Positions 1 to 8,245 of a stretch of 18,362 nucleotides of DNA are shown one piece after another; position 1 is the first letter of the stretch; every line of letters starts with the position of its first letter. The position numbers were made by a program, and so were the translations under genes. The DNA comes from Emmonsiellopsis sp. PD_33 (taxonomy: Eukaryota > Ascomycota > Eurotiomycetes > Onygenales > Ajellomycetaceae), in the NCBI GenBank assembly GCA_032988165.1, contig JANTQF010000516.1, forward strand, positions 1-18,362, written 5' to 3'. The notes under the pieces are model-generated. The model did no database searches, was not told the origin of the DNA, and was given only the letters and a program-made list of their open reading frames with translations.

Positions 1-693
1 ACACACACCACACCCTGGAAATGGCCAAACAGGAAGTTACTAACCCTTTGGACCCCCCCAATTCCCCTGCCCAACAAAAAACCCACTACCCACAGCCTTG
101 GTATAGATCTCCCCATTCTCCTTATCCACAATCTGCTGCTCACTCTCAACCACCGAGCCGGCCTTGCCCTTATCATAAACGCCCACGACGGAGCTGCGGA
201 GCTCAAATTTGCGGCCCTCGCTGGAGACAGGGAGGGGTTTGAGGAATGTTATTTTGCGCTGGCCGTCGACGACACGGCGGGTGTCGAAGGCGGGGACGCC
301 GGGGATGGCGTTACCGGCCTTTTGTGCGTAAAAGTCTACTACATCTGTGTGCTGGAGTTTGAATGCTAGAGAACGAACGGTTAGGGTTAATCAGTTCGTG
401 AAAAAAAAAAAATTGTTGGAGCATTATTTTAAAACGTACGTAGGATGATGGGATATGTAGGGAAGACGGTGAAGTTTGGATGTAATTCCTGCGGCGGGCG
501 GGCGCGGGTTCAACTAGATCAGCGATTTCAAATTTTCTTCCTCATGATTTTTCCCGGTTAAATGGATGCATACAAACAAGAAATGCAACTCATCCGCCGT
601 CGCCCCGATGCTGTTCGCAAAGAGGAGCACATCCCGCTTCGTCCAGCTCACGTCCTGGCTGGGGAACTTGTGTCCGGCTCCGGGTCCGCTCAT
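1..693 (-). CDS. MaoC-like peroxisomal dehydratase, 5' part (3' end off the window)
   Basis: Three exons are visible on the minus strand: 693-574, 488-440 and 365-45, joined by introns of 85 and 74 nt with GTATGC/CAG and GTACGT/TAG ends and CTGAT/CTAAC-type branch sites. The joined protein (about 163 residues here) reads as the N-terminal hot-dog half of the fungal enoyl-CoA hydratase 2/peroxisomal dehydratase family. Recognisable stretches are FANSIGA near residue 27, ELHPNFTVFPTYP across exon 2, and VPAFDTRRVVDGQ and FFVGQGNWGGPKG in exon 3. In the family this enzyme hydrates 2-enoyl-CoA in peroxisomal beta-oxidation. The second hot-dog domain, which carries the catalytic Asp/His motif, would lie beyond position 1, so catalytic competence and the C-terminal peroxisomal signal cannot be judged. 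Exon 3 is modelled to end at 45 with 5' splice site GTTAGT; reading on gives TAG at 42-40 just after PKG, which I take as intronic because relatives continue. Start ATG at 693-691. Confidence 0.8.
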
Positions 694-1469
694 TGTGGCA
701 GTGGCTTCGTGGTAGATGACAAGTGTATTTTAATAATAGTACACGGAGAGGAGGAGATGCTCTGTCGAAGAAAACGGCAGAGGCTACGAGTTACATATGT
801 TTCCGGATGGGGAGGTGTTTCTGCGGGGGAAGAAGTGCTGCTTAATTAGTTTCGCGACAGCCGGGGCCGAGCTCTTGTGCCGAGGCTTTGGACAAGGAAC
901 TGCGACAGAAACCAAAAAATATGGAAATCAAATAAGAAAACACACGGTGTACTCAAGCAATTAGATTAAAAGCATCGACTCGGGGTATCTACCTAATTAA
1001 TAACAAATCGAGGAGCTTTGGAAATCGTTATCCTGTCATTTCTTTGCCGTATATTCGGGGACGCCACGCCACAATTAATGCCCTTTTTCCCTTCCAACCC
1101 AACGCCAGCAACCAGATGTCTTTTTTTTCTTTTCTGTCTCTTTTCTCTTTGCGGTTGAGTCGCGAAAACCTCGTGTCTTTCAAACCACACATGTACTCGC
1201 TCACGCACGCACGTAACGCAGCGCAGGGAAATGTGATTATTATGCCGCTTATGACGCAATTCCCATAGCATCAAGATAAATAAAAGACTGAGCCGGAAAA
1301 ACAAAAAGATCTGATCAAAAAAGTAGTAAATGGAACAAAGATGCAAGAAATAAAAAAAAGGGGAGCCTTTTGGGGAAAGACGACAGCTATATCCTTTTTG
1401 CAAACCGGGGCAAAATGTATAAATCAGGCAATCGACAATCGAAAATAGTTGTTATGTGTAAGGTTATGT
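694..1469. other. Intergenic: dehydratase promoter and methyltransferase 3' flank
   Basis: No gene is supported in this 776-bp stretch. Both flanking genes are on the minus strand, so it holds the promoter and 5' UTR of the dehydratase (near 694) and the 3' UTR of the methyltransferase (near 1469). It contains a polypyrimidine tract on the plus strand at about 1119-1151 and A-rich runs around 1275-1360. Open frames on both strands here are low-complexity and have no family resemblance. Confidence 0.6.
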
Positions 1470-2918
1470 TTAGCACCTATCGAGGGAATTGATTAGTTCA
1501 GGCTTCGCGGCGGAGATTGGAGATAGAAACCAACTTACATCTTGTATTCACAACCGCCCTGTGCGGAGCGCAGCTTATCCTCCGATTCGAAGTTATACGT
1601 AAGCTTGATATCAAGATCACGCTTATTGCGCTGGTTAGGCTTGTTCTCCAGGAAACCAGAGACGGTCTCGTTCTCCTGGACGGTAAGCACCTCACGGAGG
1701 TAGAAGACAGTCTGCTTCCAGTGAGTGTACTTGGCGTGTGGGCCAGTGGAGAAGCGGATCTGCTTGTGGCAGGCAGTGAAGTCAATGTCGAACCAGGCGA
1801 TGATGGCATGGATGAAGTCGTTCCGTTTGGCGGTGAGTTGGTAAGGGACGGTGAAGGCGAGGTCGGCGGTGGTGACAGTGTAGAGATCGAGGGTGAGGAC
1901 GGGGCATGGGTCGGTGACCAGGGCTTTCATTTCGACGGTGTCGACGAGGGGCTCGGTGAGGGCGACATCCTTCATGGGGGAATAGTCAAATCCGTAGACG
2001 TTGTCCCAGACTAATGTGGGGTTAGCTACGGATCAAAATGAACGGGGGAGGGGGGTATCTATGAACAAAACATACATCCAATCTTATCGTCCTTATATTC
2101 GCCATCTTCAATAGCGGCGAGGTAGATGGTAGCCTTGTCGGGGAAGATCTTTCCGCCAGGAACGAGATAGGTGTCGCGAGCATACAGAACGGTGTCAAGC
2201 ATGCTTTCGTACAAAAGGAAATATCCCATCCACTCGGAGATAATGATATCCACCTTGGGGAATGGGAGATTTACTTCCTCCATCTTGCCCTGGAGAAGGG
2301 TGATCTTGCTCGTCATACCGTTTGCCTCCACGATCTGGCGGGCCTTCTCGATGATGGAAGACATATCTACACCGATAACATGCTTGGCTCCTGCGCGGAC
2401 AGCAAACCTGGAAAATAAAATAGTCAGCATTTTGCTTTGCTGTGGTTAAGCCAACAAAGAACAAACTGGCCACATACATGCTGAGAATACCAGTACCGCA
2501 TCCGACATCAAGGACGACCTTGTCCTTGAAGATGTGACGATTTTGGTAAATGGCATCGCGGTATGATCGTGTGCGGACTTCATCTTTCTATGGGAACAAA
2601 AGTAAGACGTTAGCATTTGATAAAAACATATTTGCGAATGCCGGGGGAAAGTATTTCACTCACAAGCATCTCCTCATGAATGCCTATCACATGTATCTCT
2701 TGTCAGTCCTGTGCTTGAGATATGGAGGCGATGAGGATCAATTTACCATGGTGGTCATAACTATAACATTAAATTAGAAGCGTTCAAGACAGAATATCCA
2801 TGGGAGAAGCATACCTCGTAAAATAGCGAACCTCTGCGTGGTCCATTCCCGCCATCCGGTCCGCGCTGGATGCCGGAGTGGTAGCCTCGATGGCCATCTC
2901 GTTGGAGCCTCCGTTCAT
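1470..2918 (-). CDS. HMT1: Type I protein arginine N-methyltransferase (PRMT1/Hmt1/RmtA family)
   Basis: Transfers methyl from S-adenosylmethionine to arginines (mono- and asymmetric dimethylarginine) on histone H4 and RNA-binding proteins, in nucleus and cytosol. Exons on the minus strand: 2918-2815, 2760-2747, 2683-2664, 2587-2478, 2407-2076, 2010-1539 and 1476-1470, giving 352 residues, the usual PRMT1 size. Visible signatures: YFTSYDHHG and GIHEEML (about 32-46, the AdoMet-capping helices); motif I VLDVGCGTG (71-79); D97 ending strand 2; the double-E loop with E141 and E150 in SEWMGYFLLYESM; and the THW loop (289-291). Two exons are only 14 and 20 nt. The last intron is inferred: codon TAA at 1537-1535 lies inside a perfect GTAAGT donor, with a CTAAT branch and TAG acceptor at 1477. 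Splicing adds one Cys before a new TAA, so the protein ends YKM or YKMC. In Aspergillus the orthologue is called rmtA. Its promoter lies toward the tRNA. Confidence 0.95.
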
Positions 2919-3266
2919 GGTGGGGGATGTAGATAGAAGAAGATAAAAAGAAAAGATTAAGCTCGAGAGGAGAGCCTAGGGAGTAGATAGGTATGGGATA
3001 AAAAGCAGACAAAGAAAGGTACTGCTCCTTCAAAAAAAAAGAAGATATCAGAACCTGAAGGGGGGGGTCAGGCAAAAAAATACAGACTCTGGGTTAGATT
3101 TTGCGATGAGGGCAGGCGCAGGCGGGCTCTAGTCCCAAACGGGCTGGCGGCTTGGCGTTCTGATGGGCGGACCGGATTCGGCGTTTGCTAGGGCTAGCCG
3201 GCCGTGCCCTACGCTGTTGACATCGGAATAAGGAGAAACCACCGGGAAGCTCAACGACTTGTTCTA
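2919..3266. other. Intergenic: methyltransferase promoter and tRNA 5' flank
   Basis: No coding gene is seen. The part next to 2918 is A/G-rich with runs at 3031-3039 and 3074-3080, and is the methyltransferase 5' UTR/promoter. From about 3103 to 3215 the sequence becomes GC-rich directly upstream of the tRNA gene. No repeat or RNA fold was recognised. Confidence 0.55.
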
Positions 3267-3349
3267 GGGCAATTAGCTCAGTTGGTAGAGCGTTCGCTTT
3301 GCACCTCGAAGCCTGCGAAAGGTCGGGATTTCGATTATCCCATTGTCCA
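3267..3349 (+). tRNA. tRNA-Ala (anticodon UGC) with 10-nt intron
   Basis: A complete cloverleaf can be drawn. The acceptor stem is 3267-3273 with 3342-3348, with A73 at 3349. The D stem is GCTC/GAGC and the anticodon stem TTCGC/GCGAA; the anticodon TGC is at 3300-3302. A 10-nt intron at 3304-3313 sits at the canonical place one base 3' of the anticodon. The T stem is GGGAT/ATCCC with loop TTCGATT. The G3:U70 wobble that marks alanine tRNAs is present. The A box (TAGCTCAGTTGG) matches consensus. The B box is poor because T-stem positions 52-53 and 61-62 are A-T and T-A pairs rather than G-C. A run of nine T at 3355-3363 serves as Pol III terminator. All stems are fully paired, which argues against a decayed pseudogene. 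Confidence 0.92.
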
Positions 3350-3354
3350 GAATA

Positions 3355-3363
3355 TTTTTTTTT
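3355..3363 (+). terminator. Pol III terminator of the tRNA-Ala gene
   Basis: Nine consecutive T begin 6 nt after the discriminator base of the tRNA, followed by a second six-T run at 3366-3371. Four or more T is the known RNA polymerase III stop signal. Confidence 0.8.
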
Positions 3364-3538
3364 CGTTTTTTCCCGTTGAGATACGCGCCTTTTTGGTTGG
3401 ATAGCGTTTGATATTGCGGTGAAAATTGATGCCGTTATTTTTTTTTGGTTGTGTTTTGGGAAGCTGCCGCCCCCGAAGTCCCTCCAAATTAGGCAGGTGT
3501 GGATGGAAATGGATGGATGGATTGATGGGAGACGGCCA

Positions 3539-3546
3539 CACGTGAC
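3539..3546 (+). promoter_or_regulatory. CACGTGAC E-box upstream of PER1
   Basis: A palindromic CACGTG core followed by AC, the form typically bound by Cbf1-like/bHLH factors. It lies about 250 bp upstream of the PER1 ATG. The same octamer recurs upstream of the PHD gene at 15400-15407. Function is inferred only. Confidence 0.35.
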
Positions 3547-3792
3547 CACGCGCTTTTGATGGACGGATGTCTGAGGTCATGACTTTGATTGCTACATTGT
3601 CCATTGTTTGTTAAGTCATTCTCTTCGAAGCTTGCATGTTGTAGCCCTCCTTCGTGTGACAGCCTTGTGGATTTGTTGGTTGCTTTTAAGCTGGGACAGG
3701 AATAGCACAATCTGCCGCTTCTGACCGCCTTGATAACTGCCAAATAATTGTCTGCACGCCCATAGGCATCACTTTTATTCCACACAGCAACC

Positions 3793-4978
3793 ATGGTGTC
3801 CACAGCCAGAGAACGGCCGATCTATCGGCTGTTTCTAGCATTTATTTTGGTGATATTTTTAATTGGCCGGGCGAACGCGTCCCTGGGAGACAGACTGCCC
3901 GATTTTAAGGAGTGTGTGAGGGTAGGTCATCTCCCTATCGATCTATAAGCCGGAACACACCCATTGACGACAGGCGGGATAGATATGCAGGGACGAGAAT
4001 TGCGAAAAGGAACAGGCTTCATTGCGTATGCTACTACTGCCATAACTCCCATTGAGCAATATCTGTTCACCACTGACCCCTTCTAGCCCTGCATCTCAGT
4101 CTCCTTTTCTGGGACTGCCCTTCAGAATGCGACTACACCTGCCAGCATATCATCACGGACCGCCGTGTTAACCGAGACCCTCCCATGCTCGATCCCATCG
4201 TCCAATTCCATGGCAAATGGCCCTTCTACCGAATACTAGGCGTGCAGGAACCGTTTTCCGTCCTCTTCTCCTTTCTGAACTTTATGGCGCATTACCAAGG
4301 AATGGGACGGATTCGGGAGTCGATACCAAAGTCATACCCGCTGCGAAAATATTACCTGGCTTTCGGGTATTTCGGTCTGGCTAGCTGGATCTTCAGCATG
4401 ATATTCCACACTCGAGATTTCCCTGTGACGGAGAAGCTGGATTATTTTGCTGCTGGCGCGAGCGTGCTGTATGGGCTATATCTTTCGGTTATCCGAATAT
4501 TCCGGCTCGACCAGCCGCGACCTCATTTCAAACCTACTTTGCGCCGGCTCTTGACAACCACTTGTATAGCGCTCTATCTTGCCCATGTGTCCTACCTGAG
4601 CTTTTGGTCGTGGGATTATACGTATAACATGGCAGCAAACGTTGCCGTGGGAGTGGTGCAGAACCTGCTGTGGACGTGGTTCAGTATTACGCGATATAGG
4701 AGGCAACTCAAGTCGTGGACAGCATGGCCAGGCATGATTGTTGCGTGGATTATCATGGCCATGAGCCTGGAGCTGTTGGACTTCCCACCGTGGGAAGGGC
4801 TGATTGATGCCCATAGTCTTTGGCACCTGGGGACGGTGATACCCACTGCGTGGTGGTATTCGTAAGTTGGCCCGGTATTTGTACTCAGTATGGCTACATG
4901 GCTAATCGGGTGGTTGGCCTTAGATTCCTTGTCAAAGATGCGCAGGATGACATCGCCGGAGAGCGATTGAAGGCCTAG
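3793..4978 (+). CDS. PER1: PER1/PGAP3-like GPI-phospholipid remodelling protein (ER membrane)
   Basis: Family role: ER phospholipase A2-type step removing the unsaturated sn-2 acyl chain of GPI anchors during lipid remodelling. Exons 3793-3921, 3983-4025, 4087-4861 and 4924-4978 give 333 residues, normal for the family. An N-terminal hydrophobic segment (about 13-25) ending in ANA looks like a signal peptide. A Cys-rich luminal part follows (ECVRIC, ENC, WDCPSECDYTCQH), then several membrane spans. CREST-superfamily residues are visible: FHTRD (H165, D168) and HSLWH (H300, H304). A C-terminal charged tail ends in ERLKA; no clear dilysine signal. The second exon's acceptor was set at TAG 3981-3982 because only this choice keeps frame and the Cys pattern; AGs a few bases either side would not. 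The last intron's donor GTAAGT also overlaps an in-frame TAA that would truncate the unspliced message. PCM1 follows 530 bp downstream on the same strand. Confidence 0.92.
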
Positions 4979-5191
4979 CTGTGATCATGCTTAGCCTCGT
5001 GTAGCGGGAGTTCGGTGGGATATATAGCTGTTATTGGGAACGTGCACAGGGATAACAGCGGCTCTAATTTAAGCGGTACAGATTTAGGATTTTTGGAGAT
5101 CAATGCAAGACTTTTTTTGGAAATGGTGGATATACTCTGATCCTTTCACGCTTACTCTGTTCCAACTTCCCACTGCCCACGAGGATGCACT

Positions 5192-5223
5192 CACCAACAC
5201 CAACACCAACTCCAACACCAACC
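5192..5223 (+). repeat. Short ACCAAC tandem repeat
   Basis: About five imperfect copies of the hexamer ACCAAC/CCAACA in the PCM1 upstream region, with one variant unit. Too short to be more than a microsatellite. Confidence 0.6.
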
Positions 5224-5354
5224 CATGGCAACAATCCATCCGGCCCCTTCCTGCGCGGCTGAAAGTGGAGCCGGTGGGCGGATGCAGCAGACAAACCCGG
5301 CAAACACTCCGCATCCGGCTAGCGGCCTCCAGCCACCTGACCTGCCGAGGTCGG

Positions 5355-5361
5355 CCAATCA
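5355..5361 (+). promoter_or_regulatory. CCAAT box upstream of PCM1
   Basis: CCAATCA, the consensus of the fungal CCAAT-binding complex (HAP/AnCF), about 150 bp upstream of the PCM1 ATG. Assigned by motif and position only. Confidence 0.45.
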
Positions 5362-5508
5362 GGCTAAGCGTGTCGATGCTCAGCTTACCTCAGCCACACC
5401 AACCGCTTCACCCCTCCATCCAACTGTTGGTTTCCCTGCTACTTAACCACGCCCATTTCCCCCTCCCGTGGTTGTTGCTGGCGGTTCATCTTCGACTCGC
5501 AATTAGCC

Positions 5509-7516
5509 ATGGCGTCTCCAATGGTCAAGAAAGCCATCACCGAGGCTGCCGCTGCCTACGTCAAGCCAGAGGGCAAGGTGTTCGAGTATGGAACAGCGGG
5601 GGTGAGTACCTCCTGGCTGCTGATAGGAGACCAGCATATGCTGACAGTACTGACAATGCTTGCCTGCAGTTCCGCATGAAATCGTAAGGCCTACCGCTGC
5701 TTCCCACCTTCTACTGCCCCGTCCTTCCATCGCCAATCCTCTTCCACTTCGTTGAGTCACCGCAATGCTCATGCTTCCGTGGCCTCTAGGGATCTCTTGA
5801 ATACTGTTGTATTTGCCGTAGGGCTGCTGGCTGGGCTCCGTTCAAGAAAGCTCAACGGCCAGAATATTGGCTTGATGATCACTGCCAGTCACAACCCGCC
5901 TGAAGACAATGGCGTCAAGCTTGTCGACCCAATGGTAGGTGGTCCATGATATGGTGATATTGAGGATTGGCAGCATGCTGACACATTTTTTGTTTATTTA
6001 GGGTGAGATGTTGGAGGTATGTTGTGCTCATCAGTATCAACTGCATCAATCAAGTGACTTATTCCCTCTTTCGTAGGCTGAATGGGAACAATACGCGACG
6101 AGATTAGCAAATACCCCGCTCGACCAACTGGCAGATGTGTACAGCGACCTTGTCGAGGAGATTGAAATTAAGATGGACAACCCTGCTCGCGTTGTTTTCG
6201 CCCGGGATACTCGTGCCTCGGGCTCTCGTTTGGTGGGCGTGCTTGCGGCGGCCCTCAAGGCCACCGAAGTCGATTATACGGATTTCAAATATCTGACTAC
6301 CCCGCAACTTCACTACATCGTTCGCTGCAAGAATACTCTGGGAACTCCATATGAATATGGTGAACCAACCGAACAAGGATACTACGAGAAACTTGCTGCT
6401 GCATTCAAAAAGGTTATGAAAGGGCGCACTACAACTGGGGCTGTGACGATAGACTGCGCTAACGGCGTTGGTGGCCCCAAGCTGAGAGAGCTGATCAAAT
6501 ATCTGCCAAACGCCCAGGAAGGTGGCGTGGATATCAATGTTGTCAACGATAACGTCATCAGTCCTGAAAGCCTTAACGTCGATGTAAGGTCTATTCAGTC
6601 CCATTTTGCAATTATTGGCTAATGATTTGTCTCCCAGTGTGGTGCGGACTATGTAAAAACCAAACAGCGGGCACCACCATCCTCCAAAGCCGGGGTGGGC
6701 GACCGCTGTGCTTCTTTGGACGGCGACGCGGATAGACTGGTATATTATTATCTGGACGCTGGCAATGTTTTCAAGCTCCTTGACGGTGATCGCATCGCAA
6801 CTCTTGCCGCATCCTTTATTGGCGAGTTGGCAAGAAATGCAGGAATCGGGAGCAAACTTAAGATCGGCGTTGTTCAGACCGCCTATGCCAACGGCTCGAG
6901 TACCGAATATATAGAAAAAGTCCTCAAGCTCCCCGTCGTCTGTACACCCACTGGAGTGAAGCACCTTCACCACGCCGCCCTAAGATTCGACGTGGGCGTA
7001 TATTTCGAAGCCAACGGCCACGGAACCATCACATTTTCCGAGCAGGCCCTCAAGACCATCAAATCCACCGAACCCCAATCACCAGCCCAACAATACGCTC
7101 TGGAAAGCCTTATCGCGCTAACGGACCTCATCAACCAAGCCGTTGGTGACGCCCTATCGGACATGCTCCTCGTCGAGGTAATCCTCGCCCACAAGGGCTG
7201 GGGCTGCAAGGAATGGGTATCAACATACACCGACCTCCCATCACGCCTCGTTCGTATCGAAGTAGCCGACCGATCTATCTTCAAGACCGTCGACGCGGAG
7301 CGGAAACTTGAATCCCCCGCCGGCTTGCAGGCGCGTATTGATGCTCTCCAGTCCCGGTACAACAAGGGCCGGAGTTTTGCCCGTGCTAGCGGCACCGAGG
7401 ATGCTGTTAGAGTGTATGCGGAGGCCGCAACTCGGTCGGAAGCCGACGATTTGGCTACCCGTGTTGCGAGCTCTGTACAGGATGCTGGCAAGATTGCGAA
7501 GACGTTGCAGTCGTGA
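5509..7516 (+). CDS. PCM1: Phosphoacetylglucosamine mutase (PCM1/AGM1)
   Basis: Interconverts GlcNAc-6-phosphate and GlcNAc-1-phosphate in the cytosolic route to UDP-GlcNAc, precursor of chitin, N-glycans and GPI anchors. Exons 5509-5601, 5670-5683 (14 nt), 5790-5934, 6002-6016 (15 nt), 6077-6583 and 6638-7516 give 550 residues, matching fungal relatives of about 550. Family signatures in order: phosphoserine loop TASHNPP with catalytic Ser69; metal loop DGDADR (286-291); sugar-binding loop EANGHG (382-387); and phosphate-binding loop RASGTEDAVRVY starting at 507. All four catalytic loops are intact. The two micro-exons were placed by frame and conservation: FRMKS follows the first exon, and GEMLE follows DPM. 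The start is the first ATG, in context GCCATGG, giving MASPMVKK. An upstream CCAAT box lies 150 bp away. Third-position bases are strongly C-biased from about 6890 to 7330 and more mixed after. Confidence 0.96.
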
Positions 7517-8245
7517 GCCCATCGCCGAGCGGAATTGAATATACAATTGATAGAACATTGCAGATACCCCACACTACTGTTTTGCCTTGACATGTGTTCT
7601 TGAACTGCAGATGCCCGCTGAGAAGTTAAAACAGGGAGGGGAAAAGGAACGGAAAACAGTACAGCAGGAAAGAAGAGAGAAAGACTGTCTTTCAATATTA
7701 CCTAGCTAATGATGGGCATCTTTTTGTATGGTGATCGGATTTCCCCTCCCCCATATCTAACCCACTTTGTCCCCCCGGATTTAATGAGGATGAGTGATGA
7801 AGCTTTTAAAATGGATATGAGAATGAAAAATAAAAAACATATAAAAAGGCAAAAACGGCTGAAAAAAAAAGGGAGCGGGAAGCTTTTTAAACAGGAAGGG
7901 GACTTTCATACCCAGATTATATGGTCTCATGTGGTTGGTAATAATGATATACTACCTGTGGTCTCTTTCATAAAACGTTCTTGAATCAAAAACAGGGGGA
8001 CATATAATTAATACGAACTTCCTGATACTTTTTGCAATTATGATAGCACCCGCTCTCCTTCTGGCACGAGAACAGTTGTTAAAAAACTAGAAGAAACACC
8101 CTTGACTTATTTTTTTAGGACCCATATACATACGCTAAATAGCAGAAAAGGATCAACATGGACGCAAACCCACCACATAATATTACACCATACATAACAC
8201 ACAAATCCAACCCAACCTGCCTACCCTAGATATCTACATCCCTCC
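7517..8245. other. Convergent intergenic region between PCM1 and RRP3
   Basis: Tail-to-tail 3' flanks, 729 bp, AT-rich. An A-rich stretch at about 7825-7872 produces a Lys-rich open frame (7709-7984, plus strand), which I regard as chance: biased composition, no splice-site or family support. No tRNA, snoRNA or repeat was recognised. Confidence 0.6.

Larger units (their letters stand above)
3350..3792. other. Intergenic: tRNA 3' flank and PER1 promoter
   Basis: After the Pol III terminator there is another long T run (3438-3446), then a short GGAT-type simple repeat (about 3501-3530) and a CACGTGAC element at 3539-3546, about 250 bp upstream of the PER1 start. Antisense open frames here look non-coding: no family resemblance and they cross the tRNA or simple repeats. 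Confidence 0.55.
4979..5508. other. Intergenic: PER1 3' flank and PCM1 promoter
   Basis: No gene seen. A short hexamer-like repeat of ACCAAC units lies at about 5192-5223, and a CCAATCA box at 5355-5361. The last 100 bp before the PCM1 start are pyrimidine-rich on the plus strand, typical of a fungal core promoter/5' UTR. Confidence 0.6.

Noticed and set aside
40..45. In-frame TAG right after GNWGGPKG, suggesting a truncated dehydratase
   Set aside because: It lies just inside a usable GTTAGT donor, and relatives continue past PKG; intron is the better reading, though the window edge prevents proof.
381..390. Telomere-like TTAGGGTTA on the plus strand
   Set aside because: Only one and a half units, inside intron 2 of the dehydratase; on the coding strand it is the TAACCCTAACC branch-site region before the TAG acceptor.
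562..849. 95-residue plus-strand open frame
   Set aside because: It is antisense to exon 1 of the dehydratase and crosses its promoter; no domain and a biased composition.
5103..5687. 194-residue plus-strand frame overlapping the PCM1 start
   Set aside because: Different frame from PCM1, includes the ACCAAC repeat and runs through PCM1 exon 1 and introns; a chance frame.
7709..7984. 91-residue Lys-rich plus-strand frame between PCM1 and RRP3
   Set aside because: Produced by an A-rich 3' flank; no homology cue, no splice or promoter context.
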